Positions 30,424 to 42,301 of a DNA stretch of 64,000 bases are shown here, one piece after another. Made by a program: the position numbers and the translations under genes. The stretch is taken from positions 17,129,040 to 17,193,039 of the forward strand of contig CM030705.1 in NCBI GenBank assembly GCA_017979445.1, given 5' to 3'. Every line of letters starts with the position of its first letter. The first letter of the stretch is position 1. Below the pieces are notes generated by a model. That model did not search any database. It was given only the letters and a program-made list of their open reading frames with translations, and had not been told where the DNA came from. The stretch comes from Akebia trifoliata (lineage: Eukaryota; Streptophyta; Magnoliopsida; Ranunculales; Lardizabalaceae).

Positions 30424-31596
30424 TTACATTCTTTTACATGGACGTTTGGATTTGTTTTGATCGTCATCAGGATTGCTGGGACAATTAGGCTTGCTTCTTT
30501 TAGTTCTAACGACTGACTCTTTGAACTCTGCTGGTCCATCTGGATACCCTAAGGTGCGTTTGTTCCACGCCTTCTCAATGAGATGCACTAACTTTTCAGT
30601 CAATGGTTCGGGAGAAAAGAATTGTTTGGGTTGAGGTAGCGAAAATTCTATAGGTACTCCGTACTGTTCTGGGATCAAAGCAGGTTGGTAAAAAGATGTC
30701 TCATCTAGTCCGATCAAACGGACATAATAGGATCCTTTGGTACCTAAAACAGGGTAGTCCGTCATCCACCAAGGGCATCTCAAACCAATATGACGTGCAA
30801 GACGAGAATCCAACCATTTGCCCCAAGCCTTGACTGAGTTGTGACGCACTAACATGTTTCTCTTGGAAAAGTGCTCTGGCCTATACTCGAGGGTTGAAGG
30901 AATGTCCACAATTTTGAGACGGTCGCAGAGCCACATATAAAGTAGGTGAGGGCTTCCTTTGAAATCCCTTCCCTCACCATTTTTTATGGCATCCAAACCT
31001 GAGAAGGTTTCAGCTAGAATAAGAGGTACGGGATTGGCTTTTCTAGAGAGCTGGGAAGCTATGTCTATGAAAGACTCAGGAACAGTTTGACCCTCGCTTT
31101 TGGAGGTCAGTATGTATTGGGCTAGGATTCCTAAACACAATCGATAGTCTCTAGTGGCTCTCCAAGCATCTGGCTTTACATGGATGGGATGACTGCGGGA
31201 GTGGTATGGACTCAATAAGGGTATTAAATCCAATCTCCCGTTACGGACTAAGGCCTTGGCTTCTTCCTTTGAAATGTTTAGGCCTGTGGCGAGTTCACCC
31301 GAATATCCTGTCTTCAATGAAGGCCTGACTAGAGGACCTGAAGTAGATATCCCCATGATGCCACAATAGTCTTCATGAGTAGGGCACAAGTGCATATGCC
31401 CAATGTGGAAGATGTGAAGATATGGGTTCCAACGCTTGGCCATAGCGCGCAAAAGGTTCCAATCTATCTCAAACTCGTGAAAGTACAGGGCGCATCTCAA
31501 CATGAATTTTGCAAAGTTGAATTTCTCTACGGTGTGCATCCCAGTGACAGTTGTTTTGACCAATTGGTCGATTGGGTTATTGCCTGCAGCCAGCAT
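30424..31596 (-). CDS. element B ORF1, the extra Ogre protein
   Basis: 390 codons from the ATG at 31,596 (MLAAGNNPID); the same ATG is kept in element A. ORF1 upstream of gag is the hallmark of Ogre elements, and its function is not known. Residues about 35-85 (LYFHEFEIDWNLL, RWNPYLHIFHIGH, LCPTHEDYCGIMGI) resemble the start of the plant mobile domain/DUF7745 family, shared with some transposon-derived plant proteins. The rest is mostly helical-looking with a basic C-terminus (KRSKPNC..KSKRPCKRM). No signal peptide or membrane helix was seen. The frame is fully open. It is much closer to the ORF1 of element A than the other genes are. Confidence 0.88.
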   Translation of the reverse strand: MLAAGNNPIDQLVKTTVTGMHTVEKFNFAKFMLRCALYFHEFEIDWNLLRAMAKRWNPYLHIFHIGHMHLCPTHEDYCGIMGISTSGPLVRPSLKTGYSGELATGLNISKEEAKALVRNGRLDLIPLLSPYHSRSHPIHVKPDAWRATRDYRLCLGILAQYILTSKSEGQTVPESFIDIASQLSRKANPVPLILAETFSGLDAIKNGEGRDFKGSPHLLYMWLCDRLKIVDIPSTLEYRPEHFSKRNMLVRHNSVKAWGKWLDSRLARHIGLRCPWWMTDYPVLGTKGSYYVRLIGLDETSFYQPALIPEQYGVPIEFSLPQPKQFFSPEPLTEKLVHLIEKAWNKRTLGYPDGPAEFKESVVRTKRSKPNCPSNPDDDQNKSKRPCKRM

Positions 31597-33773
31597 CCTG
31601 AGTTGACACAAGAGAATAGTTCAGTACATTTCCAAGGTCTATGTAAAAATTACTTTTCTTTTGAAACTCTTTGTTCTTATGGAAAACACTTTCTTGAAAA
31701 CACTTTTTTTTTTTTTTTAAAAATTTGATTTTCATTTTGATTTGAATGGCCCGTCTTATCATGATCATTGGATCGAGATGGACTGGGTCATTATTGAATT
31801 TTTGCAAGAACTGGATTCTTTATTGGGTCGGTGTACCCCTTTAATTTCTGAAAACAAAATTTTGACCCTTGAGGACAATCATACACTTTGATCATTCGCA
31901 TACATCAATCATCAAGTTTCTTTCAACAACCCGGGAACACCCGCGATAAGTTCGAGTTGTGACTTACAGGGAAGGCTTCTAGACTCTAAGCTTACTACTG
32001 CAATGCATTTTTATCTGGCCACTCTTGCCCAAGCACACCTATATACCTCTCAAGCGTACTCAATCAGACGGTACGTGGTGACTTGGTTTGATATACCGTA
32101 TAGGTGATAATCTAAAACTTCAATTCACTTCTCTGAAGCCAAAAATAGCCAGTTTGATCCCCAGTTGAGAGGTGGCGCACGATGCTGAGCAAAGGCCCGC
32201 TTAAGTACCTCTCGTCTAGAATAGACGTAATCTATCCCCCTCGTACAGTAGGGTACAGCGGGGCAGGATCTTGCTTAGGCACTGGTTTTGACCAAGAAGT
32301 GCAATTGATGTACTTGGATTATCTTTTATATACCTATGGGTACGAGTCAAGAGTTGTAGCTTTCATAAATGGTTTTCGCATCCCGCGAGGGGACCGACCA
32401 CGTACTAGTACTACGTTGGCAATCGGGACATGTGACCGTGCGGCTTACAATAGGACAAAGGCTCAGGTCGCTCCAACATGGGTGTATCAAATACCTTTCA
32501 GAATCACCTGATCAAACGGTATTGATTCCCCAGTTTTATATACCTTACGGTACGTGATTGGAGTTGTGGTTTTCATGAATGACGTCGCATCTCCGAGGAG
32601 ACCGGGCCACGCACTAGTGCCACGTTGGCTATTAGGGACATGCAAGCGTGCAATACAGTAAAGTAAACGTGCTAGTGGTGTGTGCAAATAGGATAGGGTG
32701 CGCCCGGGGCATTTTTCAGATGAGTGGGCCCGTTGGCCAGATCATAGCCTATTAGATAATTTGTCCGTAAGAGTCGCACATTCATCATCAACCAATCAAT
32801 TTTTTTTTTTTTTTTTTTTCATTATTTTTTTTCAATTTTACGAATGAACTAATCATAAAAGGACTTCTCTTTTTTCATTATAGTCCAACCGATGATCACT
32901 TTGAATTTTCATTTTGATCAATCAAAAAGTGGCGAGCGGTACGCCCTGAGTTTGAGAAAGATGATCCGTTTGATCTTTTGAAGCTTTAAAACTTAAAATA
33001 AAAATAAGTTCCAAGAGGAAAGTTTCCAAGACTGATGTAAGGAACAAGTTGAGCAAAAAAAAAAAAAAAAATTTTTTTAATTTAATTAATTTTTTTTTTT
33101 TTTTAATTTTTTTTTTTTAATAAAATTTTTTATGTGCTCATTTTGAGGCACATTGCCTCTGGTTTTTGGCTTGGGCCAAATTTTTTTCCTTTTTTATGCT
33201 TTTCTTTCCTACTCATTTTGTATCGCGACGAGACGTCAAACGGAAATGGTAGCGTAAACGATAGTAAATGAGCTCAAAAACCGATTCTGAGTTGTCAAAA
33301 TGTTGCTGACTTTGTCACATTTAATAGAAAATTTTTTTCTACCCCAAATCGATATGCACTAATAGCTAATCGGAGATCGGACGAGAAAGTTATGATCATT
33401 TTAAGTTCGACTGTCCATTCGGCCAAAAAAGAAGAAAAACGCCTTTTTTTTTATTTTTTTTATTTTTTTATTTTTTTATACTCATTTTGAGGCACATTGC
33501 CTCTGGTTTTTGGCTTGGGCCAAAAAAGAAAATTTTTTTTTTCATTTGTTTGGTGATATACATGCTTAAAAAGACATAATCGGGGAAATAAAGTGAAAAT
33601 CGGTTTTTTTTTTTTTTCAAGTGAGTAAGTAAATAAAGGAAACCTACCTAAAAAATAATTACAACAAACACAACAAGTATTGTTAGCTTGCAAAAATAAA
33701 AAATAAAAATAAAAATTGAAACATTTCCTTTTTTACCAAAATAACCGAGTTGACACGAGGGTGGAGTCTTTAC
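31597..33773 (-). other. leader (5' UTR) of element B
   Basis: Non-coding in sense. The part 31,850-32,720 closely matches the leaders of A (58,010-58,860) and D (43,930-44,720), including CGTCTAGAATAGACG (32,213-32,227), a perfect 6-bp stem with a 3-base loop. It holds two diverged copies of a roughly 180-base module (ACATG...CAACGTAGTACTAGTACGTG...). The part 32,720-33,773 is T-rich, specific to B, and contains the double-hairpin repeat. An antisense open frame lies at 32,182-32,511. Confidence 0.7.
33137..33524 (-). repeat. 44-bp double-hairpin direct repeat in the B leader
   Basis: The same 44 bases occur at 33,137-33,180 and 33,481-33,524. Each copy has GAGGCA-CAT-TGCCTC (perfect 6-bp stem), followed by TTTGGC-TTGG-GCCAAA (perfect stem; longer in the second copy). 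The sequence between the copies is unrelated. Confidence 0.85.
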
Positions 33774-33791
33774 TCCCCAGTGGAGTCGCCA
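33774..33791 (-). promoter_or_regulatory. primer binding site of element B
   Basis: Sense TGGCGACTCCACTGGGGA begins three bases inside the 5' LTR (the LTR ends at 33,795 on this side). It starts with TGG as a tRNA-CCA complement should. The same 18 bases occur in D, and A has a one-base variant. From family knowledge an arginine tRNA is the likely primer; this was not checked. Confidence 0.75.
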
Positions 33792-33794
33792 AGC

Positions 33795-35638
33795 TGTAGA
33801 CGCGTGATTTCGTCATTATGATGACTACATCTACAATGATTTGGAGTCGCCACCATTCAAGTTGGAAGTGGGTGTGAATGGTCACCCGGGGTACATTTTC
33901 CAAAAGATGAGATTTTTGGCATTTTAGTGACTCACAATGGATAAGGGGTAGTCAAACCTCGAGATTTGGGTAAGCGGCTCGGTTGAAGAAAAGGGAAGGT
34001 GTTAGGCACCCTTTCCTCCCCGCCACGTGGCGGTAACCTCAAATAACTCGATCATTTTTTATTTTTAAAAGAAGGTGAAAAAAATGTGCCACGTGGGTGC
34101 ATATGTTCCCTAAGTAGGGATTCATTTTCGGCTTGATCATAGGGTCATTTCATTAATGGAAATGACCCTTATGAACCTTAACCTTGGGGCCCAATCATCA
34201 AAAGGGGTAAAATAAAATAGAAGAAGGGGGTGTTAGAAGAGGGAAAGAGTAGAAGGTTAGAGAAAGAGAGGGGGTGTGCTTCAAACCCACCTTGTATCTT
34301 GTTTCTTCTTTTCTTCTTCTTGCTTGAGTCTTCTTGATTCCTTAGTATAATATGAGAGTATGAGAATGGGAAGAAGTGATTAGAGAGAGTAGGGATTTCT
34401 TTTGTTTTAGTGAGACTTGTAGAGGATTTGTGTGAAAGAGTTGGTAAACTTGGTGAGAATTGATGATGGTTGTTAGTAGAGAGAGTGTTGGGGAGAAGTT
34501 TTGTAATGAGAAGTTGGGGCCATTTTTGGGAAGAGGATGAGGGTATTTATAGATGTTTAGGAGTTATTTTAAGGATATAATGGGGTGAAGTGAAGAAAAT
34601 GGGTAGAATGGTTATGAGTTTGAGAGAGAAGTGGGTGTAATTTAGAGGAGATTGGAGGGTATTTAGGTAAGGGGGGTTAAATGGGTGAGTTTTGACCCAA
34701 ATGGTTTGGATCCTACCCAACCCATTTGGGTGGAGTGTTTGGTGAGGTGAATTTAAGATGGTGGTGGTGATTTGATTTAAGAGCATGGAGGATTTAAATG
34801 GGTGGTTGATGATATTTTGGGAGGGTGAGGGAGATGATGCCATGTGTTAAGGTGGGTGGAAATGAAGGGTTGGGATAGGTTGATGGGAGAGGTTGAGTGT
34901 TTGACTTGAGAGGATGGTGTAGGTTTAGGTTGTAGATGTAGGTTTTGTAGGGAATGATGAGAGTAGATTAGGGGAGGTATAGGTTAGGGGTGTGGGTAGA
35001 TGTGTTTGATTTGAGAGAAAAGGTGATGGGTTGATGTGTGGGTAGATGGGATTTAAAGCAAATTAATGGGGTAGGTGGTTGGGTGAGGGAGGTGAGATGG
35101 GGTGATGACATGTGTCATCTCTTGATGATAAAAGAGTGATTGGTTGATGTGGGTTGTGGTTTATGGGTTAGGGTTGTGGGTTGGATAATGAATTGGATAT
35201 GGTTAATGATTTGTGGGTTTTGTAGTGTTGGGCTTGGATTTTAGAAATGGTTTTGGGTTACGGAGGCGGAGCGGTGATAGTAGAGGAGGGGTAGGCATCC
35301 CAAGTCTCACATTTTTAATTTTTTAATTTTTTAGATTTTAGTTTGATCAAAAATGCCACGTGTTGGCGAATCTGGCTTTTTAGGCCCATTGGTGAAATTT
35401 ATCGAAAATTTGACGTTTTTGATTTTGGAAGCGGAGCGGTGAATATGGGGAAAGCGTAAGGTTGGCCGAGTCTTTTTGGTGGCCTCCTAAACCATTGAGA
35501 GGTCTTAGGGGCCTCGGTTTGGTAAAAATGTTATTTTTCAACGATTTGGGCCCTTAAGGCCCGTTGGCATATTTATTTGGAAAATTTGTATTTTTGGGCC
35601 CTTTCGAGAAGTGGCCCGTTCAAATTGAGGTGTCTACA
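33795..35638 (-). repeat. 5' LTR of element B
   Basis: 1,844 bp from TGTAGACGCGTGATTTCG to GAGGTGTCTACA, nearly identical to 16,001-17,840. It holds the promoter: TATAAATA on the sense strand at 34,544-34,552. The sense transcript would start left of that, near 34,515. Confidence 0.92.
34544..34552 (-). promoter_or_regulatory. TATA box in the 5' LTR of element B
   Basis: The + strand TATTTATAG is CTATAAATA in sense. It is preserved in the 3' LTR near 16,751 and sits in the middle of the LTR, as expected for a U3/R border about 30 bases further on. Confidence 0.6.
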
Positions 35639-35643
35639 CATGC

Positions 35644-36492
35644 CATACACTAAGGAGTAGGAAGTAGCTCCAGTAGAGGATCGAATTGAAGTTCGATATG
35701 CCCATAGTGCAAATGGTAGTTTTTCATATCAATCTCGATGTGATTGACACATTTTCCTGATGATTGTCTTAAGATTCTTATTAGCTGCTTCGACTGCTCC
35801 ATTAGTCTGAAGACGGTAAGGAGATGATTTGTGGTGTGAGATTTTGAACACAGAGTAATAACCTCAACTTTGAAATGTGACCCGTTATTAGAAATCAGTT
35901 CCGAAGGTACCCCGCACCGACTGATGATGTTCGTTTGGATAAACTTTGCAACTCGAGACGCAGTGAGGACAGCATAAGAGGCAGCTTCGACCCACTTAGT
36001 AAAATAATCGATAGCAACTAAAATGTATTCATGACCATTTGATGCTTTAGGCAAAATTTTACCAATAATGTCAATTCCCCAAACTAAGAATGGCCATGGT
36101 GAAGTCAGACCAACTAATCGAGAAGGTGGCACATGTATGAGATTTGCATGTATTTGACATTTGTGGCAGGTCTTGACTATGTGATGACAATCTGTTTCCA
36201 TTGTGGGCCAATAGTACTCTTGTCTCATAATTTTCTCAGCTAACATTTCCCCACTCATGTGAGAGCCGCATTCTCTTGAATGTAGTTCAACCATTATCTG
36301 TTTAGCTTGATCTTCATTGACGCATGACAAATGAATCCCATCATAAGACTTTTTGTATAAACTTCATGCGCAGAAGGATGAATTGAGATGCTAATCTTAG
36401 TAAGGCTTGTCGTTCCTTCCTCGATGCTTCTTCTGGGAATTCTTGTTTTTCTAACACCTTTTTAATGTCTGTGTACCACGACTTTCCATCAG
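35644..36492 (-). pseudogene. integrase N-terminal and core part of element A
   Basis: Read leftward: a degraded linker (36,492-36,331), then zinc-binding HSRECGSHMSGE..CHKCQ, core motifs WGIDIIG (first catalytic Asp), ILVAIDYFTKWVEAASYA and a decayed second block (VPSELISNNGSHF; the family has Asp where Asn now stands). Several frameshifts follow. It is cut at 35,643 by element B; the C-terminal part continues at 16,000-15,597. On its right it is cut from the RNase H part by element C. Confidence 0.88.
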
Positions 36493-39400
36493 GTAGTTGT
36501 AGACACCCCATTTTTGCATCTGCCTAATTCGACATTTCGTTACCCGGTTACCATGAATTCATAATGATGATCATAAAAAACTCGAAGGCTTGTGAGTACT
36601 ATCCCTGATTCCCTCCATTTTCAATCTTTTCACCTTCCCTACTCGTTACGACTTTACATAGAAATTTACGCACGCTTAGGATTGTTACACGTTATACCCG
36701 ATTTAGCAAGCACGTACACTTAGGTTTGCTACACAATTCGATAACCTAGAGACCTCGCCACACTAGGAAAATATGATTTTGAAACATAGAAATAATCACT
36801 TTGGGACTTAAAGAAACCTCATGCCAGAATTCGTAAAAATCGATAAAATGATGAAAATACCCCTAATAAATTTTGGATCTCCGAAAGACCTTGAAAGTAC
36901 CTCCATTGCACTCAGAACGTGATTTCGAGTCTAACAGGACCCAAACCGACGAAATAGAGAAATCTAGAAAAAATCATAAAAATGACCGAAATGCCCCTCG
37001 ACCTCCAAACTCAACTTAGAGATCTCGATCCTTAGGAAAATATAATAAAAATCAAAATCTAATTAAAATCCAATTTAAACTAAAAAATAAAATTCAAATT
37101 AAAAAATTAAACAAAAAATCCAAACAATTAAAACCAAACAATTAAAATTAAACAATTAAAACTAAACAATTCAAATGAAGAAATTCAAACAATTAAAATT
37201 AAAATAAAAACAAATCAAAATTTAATCAAGCAATCAAACTTTAAAAAAAAATTATTCAACCAATCAAAATCAAATCGACCAACATTGATCAACCGATCAA
37301 GTTAAAAATCACTCCATCAACTAAAATCAATCAATTAAATTGAAAAATCGAACTCAAATCTTATCAAAATCTAATTAAATCAACAAAGTTAGAATTCAAA
37401 TTAAAAATTAAAATCAAATTAAATTTTTTAATTAAACTCAAAATAAAAGCTAATCAATCAATAAAACTTAAAATTAAAAAATCAAGGAACAAAAAACTCA
37501 AAACAAAAATTAACCAAATCGATAAAATCGACCAACCGTAACTCGACAACAAGACACTACCATCGTGGTACGCGTAGCGTGGGAATATTACTCGTGATTC
37601 TCCAAAAGGAAATTATAAGTAAAAAAGAAAGAGAGAAATACGTTAAAAAAGAAAAAAAAATTAGAAAGTTTCTTTCTTATAAGGAGAACGTCTCCTTCTT
37701 CTTCTTCCTTTCTCAAGATCCTTGGGCTGAACCAGCACTCACACACAGAAAGGCGTCTTCTTCCTCTCCTCGCTCACCCTCAGATCTTCTTCTTCTCCAT
37801 TGGACTGACAGACGTCTCTCCCTTGGCTCTCTCTCTCTTTGGTCATCTTCTTCTCCAGCAGATTGAAGAACACTTGCTTCTACCTGTAACACAATCCTTT
37901 CCACACTTCTCTCTCTGTTCGGGACAGCAATCATAGATCAGAGACGTCCTCTTCTCTTCTTCTTCTCCAAGGAGGCTACTGAAGGGGCTGAACTCGACTG
38001 GACATCCTGCTCATCTTCTCTCTAAGTCTTTTCTCAAACAGCAGCAAGCTCCTGACGTCTTCCTCTTCTCTTCTTCTTTCAGCTCTCTTCTCTCCTTCAA
38101 CATCTTCTTCTCTCAGGTTTTATTGCCCAGCCAACATCGTCCTCTCCAAATCTTTACAATAGCAAGACTGTTCTTCATGTTTTCTTCTCTGCTGCACCCC
38201 TCTACCTGCTGCATTCACGTCCTAATAGCCCCTCTGCTGCCTTTTTTCTCCTCCCCCCCACTAAGTCTACAACACAATCAGAACATTCCCTTTTGTTGCC
38301 CAGTCTCTTTGTGCTATTGCCATTACTCCTCACTCTTCAACACGTAGCTATGGCATTGTTACAGCACATATATGACCACCTCTCTCACACCCAGCAGTCA
38401 TCTCCTTCAGCCATTATCCTTTTCGCAACACGCGGATGCTCACAAGTCCTTCGGATCATACCTGAAGGAATCAACTTGCCGTCCCAGTCAAATAGGTAAG
38501 TCAATTGCTAGTTTTATTTTTAATTCTGTGTTCTCTTACTTTTCCCTCTCGTTTTCATGGCACATTGGTAATTTTTATGAACTTTTTATTTTTTGATTTG
38601 CTTTTACACTTAGTAAGATTAGGAGATTTTATTGTATTTTTATTTATTCATTTATTTTTGTGTTTCGATAGGATTACGAGGATATTTTTAGTTTATTTAG
38701 TTTTTCTATATTTTTATATTGATAGGATTACGGGAGTGTTTTTATGCTTATCTTTCCTTTGTATATTTTTTTTATTATTTTCACATGTTAATAGTATGAG
38801 GAGTTTTTTTTTTTTTTCTTTTGTTAAAATGCCACGATCATTGTGCCCGAATTTGATTTGCATGATTCATGATGATATTCAAGCTCCGTATAATGGTTTA
38901 GGGTTAGAAAATATATTTTTGGGATGAATTGGTGATGAGTTTAGAATTATTCCATGTGATTAATGTGCCCTTTGACTTGATAAGCATGCATGTCGATTAA
39001 TTGTTTTGAAACTATTGGAAATTATGCTTGCATGCATGTTTGGTTATTTTGAAAATTGATTGAGTATGAATTTCTTCTTCAAATTTGTAAAGTTCGGATG
39101 CATTGGTATTTGTTGATCTCCGATTTGATGAGCATGGTAATGTGGAATTTTTCATTATTATTTTTGTTAATTTCCATTCATTTTGGAAAATCATTTATTC
39201 GTAAATTTCTAATTTAGAAAACCCACACTTTAGCAATTCTCAATTTGGGAGATTCGGCACCTTCATATTTAGAAAGTTCATGTTTGCAGATTTGGGAATT
39301 TCTAATTCAAAATTTTATACCTTCGGAAACCTTCTATTTTGGGAGAATTCCATTTTCCTAAAAAAACTGCTAATTTGAAGCTCATCATGTATTCTTCCAA

Positions 39401-39620
39401 TTCTAATATAGGAAACTTTAGATTCCTGATTTAGAAACTTCATAAGCTCCAATTTAATAGTTTTCAATTCATAATTTTCCTACTTAGATGATTTTCATGA
39501 GTTCTTATTTTGGACATTAGGAAAAGATTGCATGTGGAATTTCTTAATTGATTTCAGGTCATGGAGCTAATTAGGACTTTTTCAAACCCTTCCATATTTT
39601 GTGGAATTCAAAGACTGATC

Positions 39621-41361
39621 TGTAGCCACCCCATTTTTGCACTCGCCTGATTAATGAACTCGTCAACCTGATCGCAACAATTCCCAATGATGGATGTTTA
39701 TTCCAACGCTTTATTTTGTTACCAGATATGTTTCAGAAATCCGAATGAGGTATCTTGAACTGACAAAACTGTAAAAACCGCACTACGTTAGAAAAATATA
39801 ACCTCAAAAACTTAGAAATCATCATTTCTCAAACAAAAAGAAGTTTTACAATAAAAATCATTAAAAATGACCAAATTACCAAAATAATCCCAACATCAAA
39901 ATATCCCTAGAGCCTATATTACGCTTAGGAAAACTCTTTCGAACACATAAAACAACAAATCAAAAATAAATAAATCATTTCGTCAATTTTCATAGAATTT
40001 GACAAAATTACGAAAATACCCCTCAAAAGTTTACGACCATTTCACACAAAAAATTTCATAAATGATAAAAACCAACATTCTCATTGAATTCCTTATGAAA
40101 AATTATTTCTAAAACATCCTAAAACATCGAAAACTGACTTAAAACGCGAAAAATCCTCTCTGGGGGTAAAACAGTAATTTCACAATTTTTATAATTAAAA
40201 ATTTTAAAATTAATAAATAAAACATTAAATAATTAAAGTAAAACATTAATGAAATTAATTTAAAATTTTCAACTAAAAAAATCGATCAATTAGGCTCTCA
40301 AGCAAAATTGTTGAGGGTTCGCAAGATATTTCTTTAAGGACCCCTCCATTTGGGGGTCCAAAGAATTAAAGATATAATAGAGGGGGGTTCTCCTAAAAAA
40401 TTAAAGTCAATCAAGCAAAACTAAAGTCAAGGTATTAAAGTCAATTAAGCAAGACTAAAGTCAAAATTAAAGTCAATTAAGCAAGACCAAAGTCAAGGTA
40501 TTAAAGTCAATCAATTAAGACTAAAGTCAAGATCTTAAAGTCAATCAAATAAGATCTTAAGTCAAAATCCTAATAGAGTTCTAATTAAATAACAAATCTA
40601 CTTAATAGAATTCTAACTAAAATATAACTCTACCTAAAACAATTCTAATTAAGATACAACTCTACCTAAAACAATTATAACTAAAATACAACTCTAACTA
40701 AAAGAATTCTAATTAAACACTAATTCTATCTAAATCAATCCTTAAAAAAATCTATAATAGGGGCCCTCACACCTTATTTTCGTATAAAATCATAAATCCT
40801 AAGAGTAGTAGGTCAAAAAGTCCCCCTAGCCTCCCATAAACCCTAGTTTTGAAGTCCCAACTCCTTACCTAACACCCGTACTTCGATTTTAGTTTGAAAA
40901 ACACCTAAAAGTCCTCCAAAAACCTCCCAAAATCCATAGAAAAAAATTCGAAGAACCCAGATCTAAGAAAGAGATACCTTGTATCGGAGATCAGAAATCA
41001 GATCCGGAGACAGAACGAAGCGAGGAGTACTATACAAGGAGTTACTCAATCAGATCTGAGGGAACGATAAAGTTGTCTTCAAAAAGGTATAATTTCTTAA
41101 TTTTTTTTATTATCTAGGTTTTTTTAGCAATGTAATTTATTTGATAAATTAGTAGAGACCGACTTTGGCCGGGCGGGGTTGGTGCCTAACACCTTCATAC
41201 CCCGTAACGTGATCCCCGGACCCTTTTTTCTTTCGTAGATTAGTAATATTTATCTTTTTAAGAGTCAGTTTGGTTCCTAGACTGTAATAACTAGGTGGCG
41301 ACTCCCAAACTTCAAAGGTCAAAAGCGGATCTGCGCACCCCGCGGATCGAAGGCGCTTTCA
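39621..41361 (+). repeat. 5' LTR of element D
   Basis: It runs from TGTAGCCACCCC (one change from TGTAGACACCCC) to AAGGCGCTTTCA, 1,741 bp. The TATA region is damaged (CTATAATAG at 40,752-40,760). AAAGTCAATCAAG-type short repeats lie at about 40,405-40,560. Confidence 0.88.
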
Positions 41362-41362
41362 G

Positions 41363-41380
41363 TGGCGACTCCACTGGGGA
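41363..41380 (+). promoter_or_regulatory. primer binding site of element D
   Basis: TGGCGACTCCACTGGGGA lies one base after the 5' LTR. It is identical to the site in element B. Confidence 0.75.
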
Positions 41381-42104
41381 CATTTGAGTATCAGACTTGA
41401 AAAGTCCCAAGTATGGGAAACATTGCCAGTAGGACCTAGTTTTTTTAATTATTTTATTTTTAGTTATTTGTTTATTTATTTATTTTTATTTTTTTATTTT
41501 ATCATTCTTTTTGGCTCAATTATTGAGCACTAGTTTGGATGTTGAATATTCTGTTTTGGCATTTTTTTTATGGATCATCAAGGGTTATTCGGAATGACCT
41601 TAAAATCATGCAGGATTTCAAGAAGGTAATGGTCTAAAATAATGGGTGTTGACTCATTTTGGATTATTATTATTTTTTTGTATTATCCTTTATTAATACC
41701 CTTTGGTTCAATTTTGGATATTCGGATTTGGCATATAATTTTTCTTTTTGATTCAATCTAGGGTCATTTTGGGATGACCCTAAATAATGAAAGATTCAAA
41801 TTGACATAAATTGAGGATGGAATGATGGTGGTTGGAATTTGAGTTATGGATTTTTTTTTTTTAAATTTCTTTTAGCACGTTACTAGGTATTATGAAGATA
41901 AATTATTTGTGAGTGATGCATTAAGAAATAAAAAAAAGTGTCTTTTTTAATGTTGTTTGTGATGATGAGAGAATTTCAAGAAAAAAAAAATCACAAAATC
42001 ATTTTCATACGCGTGGTGTGCCATTTGCAGAAAACTGTTTTTACTATTTTTTATCTCCTTCTCCACAAAGAAGATGACGGAAATCAGCAAGAAACAGAGA
42101 GGAC

Positions 42105-42107
<3 letters not shown>

Positions 42108-42142
<35 letters not shown>
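42108..42142 (+). repeat. (CT)n microsatellite
   Basis: An uninterrupted run of about 17 CT units inside element D. Confidence 0.9.
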
Positions 42143-42145
<3 letters not shown>

Positions 42146-42301
42146 TTACAAGATCTCCATTGTTTCTACAAAAGCGGAATAAAGATCCTCAGCAAATCGA
42201 GGGTTTGATCACACTCCTCTACACCATCTTCTATCCTCCTCCTTCGCCCTTGCTGTTTGCTTCACCTTTATGCTTGGAGCTTCAATGACAGTCAAGATTG
42301 A

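Larger units (their letters stand above)
16001..35638 (-). mobile_element. element B: young, nearly complete 19.6-kb Ogre-like retrotransposon
   Basis: Near-identical LTRs (16,001-17,840 and 33,795-35,638) are flanked by a perfect 5-bp duplication CATGC (15,996-16,000 and 35,639-35,643). The inside, read right to left, is PBS, leader with structured repeats, ORF1, a satellite array, gag, protease with G-patch, RT, RNase H, a second RNase H, integrase, a 3' UTR with a captured host gene fragment, and polypurine tract. Length, gene order, the extra ORF1, the double RNase H and the UTR satellites fit the Ogre group of the Tat lineage. It sits in the integrase gene of element A in the same orientation. 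The only coding breaks seen are one frameshift at the gag end and one premature TGA in pol, plus a locally shifted patch in integrase. Confidence 0.92.

Noticed and set aside
38123..38927. Several overlapping frames in element C
   Set aside because: CT-rich and T-rich LTR sequence; no start context and no similarity to known proteins.
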